A stretch of 64,000 bases of DNA from Chondrocystis sp. NIES-4102 (GTDB taxonomy: Bacteria > Cyanobacteriota > Cyanobacteriia > Cyanobacteriales > Xenococcaceae): NCBI GenBank assembly GCA_002368355.1, contig AP018281.1, forward strand, positions 1,116,001-1,180,000. The letters are read 5' to 3'. The position numbers were made by a program, and so were the translations under genes. This document shows positions 43,559 through 52,755 of this stretch, piece after piece. Each line of letters begins with the position of its first letter. Positions within the stretch are counted from its first letter, which is position 1. The notes beneath the pieces are model-generated. The model had not been told where the DNA came from. It made no database searches and was given only the letters and a program-made list of their open reading frames with translations.

Positions 43559-45010
43559 TTAAAAGCTAAATTCTGTTCTTACTGTTGCCACCCACAAAGT
43601 ATTAGCATTTTCAGGATCAGGATTAATAACTATAAATCCTCCTGGAGTAATCTCTAGATAGTCATTGACTTTTATACGATATAAAGCCTCAATATGCAGA
43701 GGAATTTCCCTTGTGACTAAATCAGCATCATCATGTTGGCTAATTACTGGCGGGATACCGATGATTATCCCTGCTAAATTATTTTCAGCCCCAAAATCTG
43801 GTAAAGCCAGGGTTAATGCACCATTAAGAATAGTTGCCTTAGCATTGCCATTTGCCTGTTGTTGTGCATGGGTGTACCCAAACCAACCGCCGATTTCTAA
43901 ACCAGAAGTAACTTGCCAATTGGCTTGTAAGCCGAAATTATCTGAAGTGGTGGCATTTTGTTCAAAAGGCTGATTAGCTGTTGCCACTCCTGTTGCACCC
44001 ATGAGATTAACATCATTATTACGTTGATAGGTGTGGGTATAAGTAGCAGCTAAAATTAATTCTTCTTCTGGTTGAATAACTATTTGAGCGATCGCACTTT
44101 GGGAACTTCTAAATATGCCTCTACCTGCTTGAGCATTAGCTACATCCTGATTATCTATAAAATAGCCAGCAAACCCCCCTATTTCTTCGCTAAATTGCTG
44201 TTTAATGCCGATTCCTGCCCCACCTGGGGCGCGTAAAGTAGCTGGATCTCTTCTAGCAAAGCGAGAAACTGCACCACTACTACTACTGGCAAAAGGATTT
44301 AAGACTTCACCCACATCATTAAGACTTACCCCTGTTGTACCTAAATTAATTTGCGTGCGATCGCCTTGGGAGAAGGTATAGGATAATTCTGATAATTCTG
44401 TTTGGTTATCGGTATCTCCATCTACGCTTAAGCGACTCATGGAAGTGTCTGTAGTTTCATCTAGACGTGGTAGGTTTCTATTTTCTAAACGTATTCTTAA
44501 AAGATCATCGCCCTCAAAACTACTATCAAAGTTTAATCTGGTACGATACCCAAAGGTAGTTTCACTCTCGTCTGCTGCCGTTAGGAAGAATAGTGTTTGA
44601 GCATTGAATTTGGTTGTGGTTGAAAATTGATTTGCTTCTAGTTGTTTTATTTTGTTGTTTATTGGCTTTAATTCTAAAGAGGAATTTTGTTGTATTTTTT
44701 GCCAGTTATTTGAATTTCGTGGGGATAAGGTTTTTTCGATTTTTTGTAAGCAATGATGTAAGCCTACGATAAATTGATAACGAGTTAATGGTTGATTGTT
44801 TGGTTGTCTTTGCCATTGTTGACTACACTTGTAACCTAGCAAATTATGTTGGAAAGTCGGCTCTTGCCAGTCTGTGGTATTAAGGTTTTTTAGTTTAGCT
44901 ACAGAAGGAATAGACTCTTGATTATTGGTATGAGCTAATGCTGCGCAGGGTATTAATAAGGATGCAAGTACAATAACTCCTGATTGAATTAATGTCTGAA
45001 TTTTTTTCAT
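43559..45010 (-). CDS. Outer-membrane porin, OprB/iron-uptake-porin type
   Basis: A 483-residue protein with a signal peptide (ending ALAH). A degenerate SLH-like segment comes first ('NLLGYKCSQQW', 'LTRYQFIVGLHHCLQKI'), then a short coiled linker and a beta-barrel of alternating strands ('FGYRTRLNFDSSFEGDD', 'YTHTYQRNN', 'LEIGGWFGYTHAQQQ') ending in the terminal Phe typical of outer-membrane proteins (VRTEFSF). This is the layout of cyanobacterial SLH-porins, which carry inorganic ions or small solutes. Confidence 0.82.
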   Translation of the reverse strand: MKKIQTLIQSGVIVLASLLIPCAALAHTNNQESIPSVAKLKNLNTTDWQEPTFQHNLLGYKCSQQWQRQPNNQPLTRYQFIVGLHHCLQKIEKTLSPRNSNNWQKIQQNSSLELKPINNKIKQLEANQFSTTTKFNAQTLFFLTAADESETTFGYRTRLNFDSSFEGDDLLRIRLENRNLPRLDETTDTSMSRLSVDGDTDNQTELSELSYTFSQGDRTQINLGTTGVSLNDVGEVLNPFASSSSGAVSRFARRDPATLRAPGGAGIGIKQQFSEEIGGFAGYFIDNQDVANAQAGRGIFRSSQSAIAQIVIQPEEELILAATYTHTYQRNNDVNLMGATGVATANQPFEQNATTSDNFGLQANWQVTSGLEIGGWFGYTHAQQQANGNAKATILNGALTLALPDFGAENNLAGIIIGIPPVISQHDDADLVTREIPLHIEALYRIKVNDYLEITPGGFIVINPDPENANTLWVATVRTEFSF

Positions 45011-45049
45011 TAATAATATTTTATTTAGTATAAAATCGACTAAATACTT

Positions 45050-46189
45050 TTAATTTAATTGAGGAGATAGCAGGTTATTAATTGGTAAGATACCTTGTAA
45101 AATTGGGTGACAATTTTTATGAGGATAATGAATAACTACAAGCTGCTCTACTGTATTTAAGGAAGTTTTATTTTTAAAGGTTTTTTGGATAATTTGTTTG
45201 ATGTGGTGATCATCGGTAATAATTAAACCAGTTACTAAATCATTGGAAGATTCAGAATTATTATTTAATTTTTGTTTATTATAGATTGTTTGTTGCCAAG
45301 TAGTAAGGAAATGATTTTGTGCTAAATGCAAATGTAAAATATCTGGATTGAAATTTAAAATTTGTTGAGATAATAATGTAGATGCTTGAGTATCATCGGA
45401 TAACAAAAAATTAATTAAGTTCCCTTTTACCAATTGAGTAAGATAGGAATAATCACATAAATCAAACGCGATCGCATTAGATAATAAAAGCCATCGCCAA
45501 CCAGTTTTACCTGCTTTCAACTTTGGTAAGCTTTCTTTTATCTGAGTAGTAAAATTGAGATACTTTAGTTGAGCAAATTTAGAATTGGGTAAAAACTCTA
45601 GGCAACTAATACCACAATTAGACTGCTGTAAACTATGATAATATTCTGGATTCAAACCAACTGCTGTACTAATTAACGCCCTATTCGTACCACCATGCGC
45701 CACAATTAAAATAGTTTCACCGCGATGTTTAGTTAAAAGTTTTTGCCAAAATTGCGTTACTTGTTCAAATAAATCTATAACTGGAAAAAAGGTATCATTA
45801 AAATTAAAAAGATGGGGTGTATTTTGCCAACAATTTGCAGCTTCGACATATTTTTCTTTCACCTCTTGATATAATAATCCCTGCCAATCTGACATTTTAA
45901 TTTCAGTTAAGCGATGATCAGTAAATATAGGTGGAATATAATTTTTATTTTGTTTTAAAACAGTAATAATCGCCTCAGTAGTTTGTTTAACCCTAGTTAA
46001 CGGGCTTAGATAAATTGCATCAAAATCATACTCTTGTAATGCTAATCCTGTTGCTAAAGCATCCTTATATCCTTTCTCCGTTAATCTCGATTCATCACTA
46101 CTACCTTGATATCTACCTTGTTCATTATAAGTAGTGCGAGCATGACGAACTAAAATTACTTTAGTAGAGGAAGATAAGAGATTATTCAT
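45050..46189 (-). CDS. Histidine phosphatase family protein with long C-terminal extension
   Basis: In this 379-residue protein, residues 1-205 form a phosphoglycerate-mutase-like domain: 'VILVRHARTTYNEQGRYQG' with catalytic His16 (RHA rather than the commoner RHG), 'YLSPLTRVKQT' and the second histidine in 'LIVAHGGTNRALI'. The extra ~170 residues are Asn/Gln/Leu-rich and unfamiliar. It may dephosphorylate a sugar phosphate or other small molecule. It heads a single-gene unit whose upstream region (46236-46264) carries the triple 11-nt repeat of the glycan island. Confidence 0.8.
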   Translation of the reverse strand: MNNLLSSSTKVILVRHARTTYNEQGRYQGSSDESRLTEKGYKDALATGLALQEYDFDAIYLSPLTRVKQTTEAIITVLKQNKNYIPPIFTDHRLTEIKMSDWQGLLYQEVKEKYVEAANCWQNTPHLFNFNDTFFPVIDLFEQVTQFWQKLLTKHRGETILIVAHGGTNRALISTAVGLNPEYYHSLQQSNCGISCLEFLPNSKFAQLKYLNFTTQIKESLPKLKAGKTGWRWLLLSNAIAFDLCDYSYLTQLVKGNLINFLLSDDTQASTLLSQQILNFNPDILHLHLAQNHFLTTWQQTIYNKQKLNNNSESSNDLVTGLIITDDHHIKQIIQKTFKNKTSLNTVEQLVVIHYPHKNCHPILQGILPINNLLSPQLN

Positions 46190-46235
46190 AAATAAACTTC
46201 TAATTAGTTAGTATTTATAAGATTTGTCTATTTCG

Positions 46236-46264
46236 ATGAAATGTAAATGAAGTTTATATGAGAT
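46236..46264 (+). promoter_or_regulatory. Triple 11-nt direct repeat (candidate response-regulator operator), copy 1
   Basis: ATGAA at 46236, ATGAA at 46247 and ATGAG at 46258 are exactly 11 nt apart. The site lies 47 nt upstream of the histidine phosphatase start, on the strand opposite to the gene. OmpR/PhoB-family regulators bind direct repeats with this 11-bp period. Confidence 0.55.
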
Positions 46265-46432
46265 ATTTCTCATCTAATCAAAGAAAATAATTGTAAACCT
46301 TATATATTTTAAGGCGTTGGTAAATCTAAGTATAATTTTTACAGATCTTCGCAAGATTACAAAAAAGAAAACAAAGACCTATTGCCATATCGTAAAAAAC
46401 ATAGAGTAACAATACACAACCCTAACTAATTA

Positions 46433-48256
46433 CTAATAATATCCAACGGTTTGTTGTAAGCGATAAAGAGTAGCATAATGCTTACCCAATTCCATTAACT
46501 GTTGATGTGTTCCTCGTTCTAAAATTTTTCCCCCCTCAAGATAAAAAATTTGATCAGCATTTTGAGCAGTTCTTAAATCGTGGGTAATTAAAAAAGTAGT
46601 TGATGTTTGTGTCAGACGGTCTAAAGCATCGGTAACCAGACGTTCACTATGATTATCCAATCCAACTGTTGGTTCATCCAGAATTACAATGGGAGCATTA
46701 CGAATAGCAGCACGAGCGATCGCAATTCTTTGTCTTTGTCCCCCTGAAAGGGTCGATCCTCTTTCCCCAACTACAGTATCGTATCCTTCTGGAAGTGCCA
46801 TGATAAAATCGTGGGCATTAGCTAAACGAGCAGCCATTTCTATTTCTCTATTGGTAGCTTCCACACACCCATAGGCAATATTATCTTTAATACTGGCAGC
46901 AAAAAGAACACTTTCTTGTAAAACGATACTAATTTGTTTTCGCAGTGAATCGAGAGTATAGTCTTTAATGTCATGTTCATCAATTAATATACGACCCTGT
47001 TGAGGATCATAAAGACGTAATAAAAGACTAACCAAAGTAGATTTACCCGAACCTGAAGCACCTACTAAGGCAACCTTCTGTCCTGGGAAAACCGTTAAAG
47101 ATAAATTACTGAGAATATTTGCTTGATTTTCATAGGCAAAACTAACACAACGAAACTCTACCATACCCCCAAAGGGATGGGCAGGATAAGCAGATTTAGC
47201 ATCTCTAACTTCAGGTACAATTTCTAGTAAATCAACAATTCTTTCTCCAGAGGCGATCGCTTTGGCAATTTGTGCCGTATATTTGGCTAACTGACGCATG
47301 GGTTTAAAAGCAACCTTTAGATAGGTAATAAATACCAGTAAGTCACCTGGGGTAATAGTCCCAACCATCACTAACTGTACTCCTCGCCAAAGGACAACCG
47401 ATGTGGCGATCGCAACAAGCACTTCTACTGTACGCTCTTGTCCCGCCCTTAGTTTTTGAGTTTGCGCGCTTTCGTTAAGGCTCTTTAGATTTTGTTTGGC
47501 AAAGGTTTTTTCTAAGCGAGACTGTAGAGATAATGCTTGTACTACTTTGATTGCACCGATAGCCTCGGCTGCATTGGCTGCCATTACTCCTTCTCTTTGG
47601 CGTTGTTTCTTTGCCACTTGATGAATACGTTTACTCATAGTGGCGGTGGTAATTATAAATAAGGGAAAAATCATCACCGCAATTAAAGCTAATTGCCAAT
47701 TCAACCACATCATTACCCCAAGCATTCCTACCATTGTTAGGGTGTTGGTGATTAAAGGTAAAGCTGCAACAACTGTTACTTCCCTCAGTCTTTCGATATC
47801 GTAGGTAACACGAGTAATTAAATCTCCTGTCTTGGCTTTATTATGGAAAGAAAGAGACAGGCTTTGAATATGAGAATATAGGTTAGCCCGAATTTCACTT
47901 AAAACTCTTGTTGCAGCTACCGCCATTCCTGCTGTACTTATATAAGCCATCGTTCCCCTAAGTAAAGCCGTAATTACTAGGGCAATCACCAGCAGGGTTA
48001 ATAGATTTAGAACACTTAAGTTATCTAGAAATGGAACTTTTAAGTTTTCTACTTGAAACTCCTTAAAGATGATTTCATCAAAAATAAATTTTAGTGGCCA
48101 AGGCTCAAGGATATGTAAACCTGTTTCGGTTAACAATGCTAGGAAGGAAATAGTAATTAAGCCCCCTTGTCGCCGAATTTGAGGCATGAAATGCTTAACT
48201 ATACGGTTTAAGCCTGATATTCCCTGTTTTATGTTTTTAGGTCGTTTTTTTTTCAT
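46433..48256 (-). CDS. ABC exporter, fused membrane and ATPase domains (MsbA-like)
   Basis: In this 607-residue half-transporter, six transmembrane helices (about 30-330) precede an ATPase with Walker A 'GASGSGKSTL', signature LSGGQRQR, Walker B 'IVILDEP' and H-loop 'ITHD'. No N-terminal peptidase domain is present, so it is not a bacteriocin-type processing exporter. Type IV exporters of this size move lipids, lipid-linked glycans or drugs. Its place among glycosyltransferase genes suggests export of a glycolipid or glycan precursor. A weaker version of the repeat operator lies upstream. Confidence 0.85.
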   Translation of the reverse strand: MKKKRPKNIKQGISGLNRIVKHFMPQIRRQGGLITISFLALLTETGLHILEPWPLKFIFDEIIFKEFQVENLKVPFLDNLSVLNLLTLLVIALVITALLRGTMAYISTAGMAVAATRVLSEIRANLYSHIQSLSLSFHNKAKTGDLITRVTYDIERLREVTVVAALPLITNTLTMVGMLGVMMWLNWQLALIAVMIFPLFIITTATMSKRIHQVAKKQRQREGVMAANAAEAIGAIKVVQALSLQSRLEKTFAKQNLKSLNESAQTQKLRAGQERTVEVLVAIATSVVLWRGVQLVMVGTITPGDLLVFITYLKVAFKPMRQLAKYTAQIAKAIASGERIVDLLEIVPEVRDAKSAYPAHPFGGMVEFRCVSFAYENQANILSNLSLTVFPGQKVALVGASGSGKSTLVSLLLRLYDPQQGRILIDEHDIKDYTLDSLRKQISIVLQESVLFAASIKDNIAYGCVEATNREIEMAARLANAHDFIMALPEGYDTVVGERGSTLSGGQRQRIAIARAAIRNAPIVILDEPTVGLDNHSERLVTDALDRLTQTSTTFLITHDLRTAQNADQIFYLEGGKILERGTHQQLMELGKHYATLYRLQQTVGYY

Positions 48257-48280
48257 TTGTTTTTAGTTAAGTTTTGTCAA

Positions 48281-48310
48281 ATTGAAGCGTGACTTGAAAT
48301 GTTATTGAGA
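48281..48310 (+). promoter_or_regulatory. Imperfect triple repeat upstream of the ABC exporter, copy 2
   Basis: TTGAA at 48282, TTGAA at 48294 and TTGAG at 48305 are spaced 12 and 11 nt apart, about 25 nt upstream of the exporter start. It is the weakest of the six candidates but has the same order and orientation. The rest of 48257-48626 holds nothing I recognise. Confidence 0.35.
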
Positions 48311-48626
48311 ATAGCCAACCGTTTTACTAGTGTTTTAGACTATGATAAAATTGTTGAATAACTAAGCTACACTTAGCCTGATATGTTGGGTGCTTTTTAT
48401 CTAAATTTACTACCTTTACTATTCTTAATTTTTTATAATTCAAGCCAGCCAACCTTTTACAGCTTTTATTAATGCTAAAAGTGGCTTCAACTTAACAAGA
48501 CTTCAAATAGCCTTATTGACGAAATATTCTTACGTTAATACTTCAATTTGTCCTAAAGGTTTACGATAAATTATATAAAAGAAAAAAGAAATAGGGTAAA
48601 AGAGCAAAGCAGCTTCGGTGCAATAT

Positions 48627-49652
48627 TTAAATGGAAGATTCATATTTATTGGAGTCTACAAAGTTACCCACAATAACGGATGACTGCTTACTAATTACAT
48701 AATTAACCTTTCTCTCAATTGCCACCAAGACTTTTTCTATCCAAGTATAATAACCACCAAAAGAAAGCTGACGAACTAACGGGCGTAAGAAAGCCTGATG
48801 ACGGCGTTGTCCTAAACGACTGTAGCGTTTTTTAAAGTATTTATCCTTTTTAGTTAGATCCCACTTTTGCATAAAGTGTTCCAAGCTGGCAACTTCCCAA
48901 GCATCACTCCAACGCAACATAAAGTAAGTTAAATCTGAGAATTCAAATCCAGAATCAGGGACATAGGTAGTTACCGAATCAGGTTGACAATAAATTTTCC
49001 CGCCTGCATTAATAACCGACATGGAGAAATCAATATGTTCTCTAGTGCTGAGTAATTTCTCATCCAACAAACCAATAGTATTAAAGATGTTGGTGCGAAC
49101 TAACATACAGTGAAACTCAGCAAATTCACATTCTCGTCTTATCAATTGGTCTTGAATTTCAGCTACAGGACGATTCACAAAATAATGTTTTTCGTGAACT
49201 TTACGTCGCTTTTTGTCATTTTTAATCTCTAAGATAATACGAGCTTCTCCTCCTGCCAAATGAACTTTACTATGTAGTTGTTTGCCGATACAAACCAAAG
49301 GACATACTACGGTTGCGTCAGTTTCTGCTGCACAATTAACTAATTTTTCCAACCAGCCTGGGGAGACATGGATATCATTATCAACGAAGACAACATATTC
49401 TGTTTTAACGTGCTGTAAACCGATATTTCTCGCTTGATTAGGGGAGAGATACTGTTGAGTTCTAACTAATTTGAAACCCTTTTCTATTGCTTGAGCCTCT
49501 AAATATTGTCGAATATGTTTAGGGGAATTACCATCAACATACACTAAATCAAAAGGAATTGAAGTATATTGATAAATACTGGCTAAAGATTCTCTTGTAT
49601 AACTAAAACGTTCTCGCGGTACAACGACTAATGTTACTTTTTTGTTATTCAT
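48627..49652 (-). CDS. Glycosyltransferase family 2
   Basis: A 341-residue GT-A-fold enzyme. 'YVVFVDNDIHVSPGWLEKL' contains the DxD-type metal/nucleotide-sugar motif (DND). The N-terminal 'DLVYVDGNSPKHIRQYLEA' is the first Rossmann-like unit, and 'LLSTREHIDFSMSV' carries the acceptor-side acidic residues. It probably adds a sugar to a surface polysaccharide or glycolipid in the cytoplasm. It lies 31 nt downstream of the GT4 gene in the same operon. Confidence 0.85.
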   Translation of the reverse strand: MNNKKVTLVVVPRERFSYTRESLASIYQYTSIPFDLVYVDGNSPKHIRQYLEAQAIEKGFKLVRTQQYLSPNQARNIGLQHVKTEYVVFVDNDIHVSPGWLEKLVNCAAETDATVVCPLVCIGKQLHSKVHLAGGEARIILEIKNDKKRRKVHEKHYFVNRPVAEIQDQLIRRECEFAEFHCMLVRTNIFNTIGLLDEKLLSTREHIDFSMSVINAGGKIYCQPDSVTTYVPDSGFEFSDLTYFMLRWSDAWEVASLEHFMQKWDLTKKDKYFKKRYSRLGQRRHQAFLRPLVRQLSFGGYYTWIEKVLVAIERKVNYVISKQSSVIVGNFVDSNKYESSI

Positions 49653-49683
49653 AATTAATTGTTAGTTGTTAATTAAATACTTT

Positions 49684-50892
49684 CTACCCAGCTAAAACCT
49701 GCATCTGAGGTTGAGTATCTACTGTTAAAACACGGTCATAAATCTCCTTCCAGTTAGCCTGTTCGACAGCAGGATTTAAATCTTGGACTATTTTTTGTTT
49801 AGCTAATTTACCAAAATTTTGTCTAAGTAAGGGGCGATTAATCAATTGAGCGATCGCATCCCTTAATTCCTCACTATTATAAGGATTAACCAATAAACCA
49901 TTTACCCCAGAATCAATAATTTCGGCGATCGCATCAACATTTGTACCTATTACTGCTCTTTGAGCTAACATCGCTTCTAATAGGGCATTAGGGCAACCAT
50001 CATTGAGGGAGGGTATAGCAAAGATATCCATATAGGGTAAATATGCCAATGCTTCCTCTCGGCTTATTTTACCTGTAATGACTATTTTGTCTTCTAAACC
50101 ACTATTGGTTAATTCTTGTTGCCAATACTCTTTTTCTTTTGCCACAAATTCCCCAACGAATAATAGGGTGAATTCAGTTGCGATATTTTGGCAGGCATCC
50201 AAGAGATATTCTATACCTTTTTTATCTCTAAAATTGCCAACAGAACCAATAACTATTCCTTTGAGTTTAGTAACTAAGGATGGGGTGGGTAAATTGTTAA
50301 AATCTAGTGGATTAATAGAATTTAAGAATGCGGAAGATTTATTAGTAATAATAGGAGTAAATAATCTGGCACGGCGCATTAAATCTTGACTAACAAAAGT
50401 AGTCCAGTCTGAATTTTCCAAAGTCCAAGCTATCTGTTTTTGCTGTTGAGAATCGAATATATGTTTATGTAAGTCCGCGCCACGCACACTATTGATTACT
50501 GGTAGATTATTTTCTTTGGCTAACATGGTAGTTAGAAAACCAGTTTCATTGATAAAGAAGGCATGAACCAATTCAAATTTATACTGTTTGCTTATAGTAG
50601 TTAGCTGTCCATAAATATCCATTAAGTAATCTTGATCACGGGCAACTGTAGAACGAACTGCAGGATATAATCGATGAACAGTAATATCATCTTGAACCGT
50701 AGTTTCACAACGAGAACGATAAAATTTTCCTGCTTGAGCGAGTTTTCTTTCTTTACGAAATACTGCACGAAAAACCGCTACATGAACTTTATATCCTAGT
50801 TCGGTTAACAATAAGGCAATTCGTTTGGCTGATACTCCTACTCCACCCACATCAGGAGGAAATTCTTGAGCGGTAAGACAAATGGTTTTCAT
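49684..50892 (-). CDS. Glycosyltransferase family 4
   Basis: A 402-residue GT-B enzyme. The N-terminal acceptor domain begins 'CLTAQEFPPDVGGVGVSAKR'. The C-terminal donor domain has 'IGSVGNFRDKKGIEYLLDAC' and the EX7E motif region 'PSLNDGCPNALLEAMLAQ'. It should transfer a nucleotide-activated sugar with retention of configuration. First gene of a two-gene operon with the GT2 gene; its promoter region carries the triple repeat at 50936. Confidence 0.87.
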   Translation of the reverse strand: MKTICLTAQEFPPDVGGVGVSAKRIALLLTELGYKVHVAVFRAVFRKERKLAQAGKFYRSRCETTVQDDITVHRLYPAVRSTVARDQDYLMDIYGQLTTISKQYKFELVHAFFINETGFLTTMLAKENNLPVINSVRGADLHKHIFDSQQQKQIAWTLENSDWTTFVSQDLMRRARLFTPIITNKSSAFLNSINPLDFNNLPTPSLVTKLKGIVIGSVGNFRDKKGIEYLLDACQNIATEFTLLFVGEFVAKEKEYWQQELTNSGLEDKIVITGKISREEALAYLPYMDIFAIPSLNDGCPNALLEAMLAQRAVIGTNVDAIAEIIDSGVNGLLVNPYNSEELRDAIAQLINRPLLRQNFGKLAKQKIVQDLNPAVEQANWKEIYDRVLTVDTQPQMQVLAG

Positions 50893-50935
50893 TTTATTGA
50901 TGATTAACTGCTATGTTGTATTGTTTCAAGTTTTA

Positions 50936-50964
50936 ATTAATTGGGCGTGAAATTTTTATGAGAG
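50936..50964 (+). promoter_or_regulatory. Triple 11-nt direct repeat, copy 3
   Basis: ATTAA at 50936, GTGAA at 50947 and ATGAG at 50958 are spaced exactly 11 nt apart, 44 nt upstream of the GT4 start, on the strand opposite to the gene. The element order matches copies 1, 4, 5 and 6. Confidence 0.5.
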
Positions 50965-51500
50965 AATTTTAATTTAATTAAGATTATTGAAAGAAAGTTA
51001 GCGAGATATTTTTTTATAGCTGGCAAATGGTATGTTTCTTATATATTTTGATAATTGGTTAGCTTATGTAAATATAGAAAACTATTGAAAAGTATAATGA
51101 TTATCTATAATTATTTTTTTGGCATATTATATATCTGATCAATAATTTAAAAACTATCAGCAAAATATACATATTTAACTTAAGACAAAACTTACCCATT
51201 TACAATTTTAATATTTAATTTTTTCATTAATAAAGTTAAAATCCTAGGGTTTAGACTGTAATGATTATGATTTTGTAGAAAAAATATGTTGTAATTATGG
51301 GTTATATTTTACTAATTATATAGATCAACTTAAAGAATAAAGCTATTGATATTTCTTTACCCCTTGGTTGAGTACAACACATATATAAAAATAAATTGAT
51401 CAAAAAGTTAATAATATTTTGCCATTCATATATCAAGAGGTAAAAAAAAATTATGTTTACAAGAACTATAAAAAATAGAAATTGTTAATAAATAACAGTA

Positions 51501-51538
51501 GCGATTAGCCCGAAGGGCTGCGCCAGAGCGATCGCAGC
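51501..51538. repeat. GCGATTAGCCC hairpin-HIP1 repeat
   Basis: GCGATTAGCCCGAAGGGCTG followed closely by GCGATCGC. The AGCCC/GGGCT part folds into a small hairpin. A sister copy lies at 57278-57312. Confidence 0.7.
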
Positions 51539-51553
51539 AAGTTTAGATAATTT

Positions 51554-52708
51554 TTAAACTGATACTAATTGCTTCGTGATTAATTGTTTTAAATAATATC
51601 TGGTATAATTAACTCCATCTAGATTAAGGTCTAAATGATTAGGATTTTGTCCAAGATAATCTATAATTTTATGAGCAAAATTTTCTGGGTGTAAATCTTC
51701 AGGATGAATCATTCTTACACGTCCTAAATTGTTCAATTTTTTAAGACGAGTTAGTTGTTCTTGATCATTATTTCCTTGAAATGCCATCATCATCGCCTTC
51801 ACCCCAGTACTTAAAACATTCATTGTGGTGTTGTAGCCAGACATTCCAATAGATAATTCTGCCTGCTGCATATAATTGAGGAAATTGGGAGTATAACGTT
51901 CAATAGTTATATTATCGAGATTTATAGTCATTTCTTGCAGTTTGAATAATAGCTCATCTGGGCTAAAAGCACCTGTAAATACTTGAATATGATGGGGAAT
52001 CTTAGCTTTCAAAATTGTTGCTGCATTAGCTACGCATTCTAATAAATCATGTCCAAATCTTCCCCCCCCAACACTAACTAAAATCAAAGGTTGCTTAACT
52101 ATTAATTGAGGTTGAGGCAAAGGTTGAACTACATAACCTGTATAATAAACAGGACAGTTTAAATCATCAAGGCGAGAAAAGCTGAGATCAAGTTGAATAA
52201 AATTAGGATCGCCGTGGATTAATAACATATCAAAATACTTATTAATTAAACGACAAACTTTTTCCTCATGACGTTGTTGATTTTGTTTAGTAACAACAAT
52301 ATCTCGAACACTAGAGACAATTTTTATTCCTCTGGCTTTAGCTTTTTCCAGCAAAGGAATCAATTCAAAAGAAAAGCGTCTTCTGCCAAATGGAAATAAC
52401 TCAATAATTAAGATGTCAGGTTGAAAGCGATCGCAAATATTTAAGAGTTGATTTGTTCTAAGCTGTTCTACTTCCAACATACTTAAACTTTCATCTACAG
52501 GTTGAAGTTCGTTAAACTCACTATCAGTTTTAACCCCAGGAATATTAACCACCTCTATTTTTTCTGGAAACTTAAATTCTTCAATTACCTGTCCTCCATT
52601 TACCAAACAAATCCGAAAATCCTCAATCAGACCTTTAACTATTTCTACACTGCGAATTAAATGACCCATGCCAAGAATATGTTGGCAATAAAACATTACT
52701 TTTTTCAT
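51554..52708 (-). CDS. MurG-like glycosyltransferase (COG4671-type), copy 1
   Basis: A 384-residue GT-B-fold protein. 'VMFYCQHILGMGHLIRSVEI' is the glycine/histidine-rich N-terminal loop, and 'LILVSVGGGRFGHDLLECV' and 'ELSIGMSGYNTTMNVLSTG' are the MurG-like donor-site motifs. It is related to the next gene upstream and lies 47 nt downstream of it, so the pair is one operon, probably from an old duplication. The sugar transferred and its acceptor are unknown. Confidence 0.78.
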   Translation of the reverse strand: MKKVMFYCQHILGMGHLIRSVEIVKGLIEDFRICLVNGGQVIEEFKFPEKIEVVNIPGVKTDSEFNELQPVDESLSMLEVEQLRTNQLLNICDRFQPDILIIELFPFGRRRFSFELIPLLEKAKARGIKIVSSVRDIVVTKQNQQRHEEKVCRLINKYFDMLLIHGDPNFIQLDLSFSRLDDLNCPVYYTGYVVQPLPQPQLIVKQPLILVSVGGGRFGHDLLECVANAATILKAKIPHHIQVFTGAFSPDELLFKLQEMTINLDNITIERYTPNFLNYMQQAELSIGMSGYNTTMNVLSTGVKAMMMAFQGNNDQEQLTRLKKLNNLGRVRMIHPEDLHPENFAHKIIDYLGQNPNHLDLNLDGVNYTRYYLKQLITKQLVSV

Positions 52709-52755
52709 GGTTAATTATTAATTTTTATGATAATTTTAAAAGTATTAACGTCTTC

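Larger units (their letters stand above)
50893..51553. other. 660-bp AT-rich region between glycosyltransferase operons
   Basis: No gene is supported. The region begins with the GT4 promoter and its triple repeat (50936-50964), continues as very AT-rich DNA without clear structure, and ends with an AGCCC/GGGCT-HIP1 repeat at 51501-51538, just past the end of the MurG-like gene. Confidence 0.6.
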
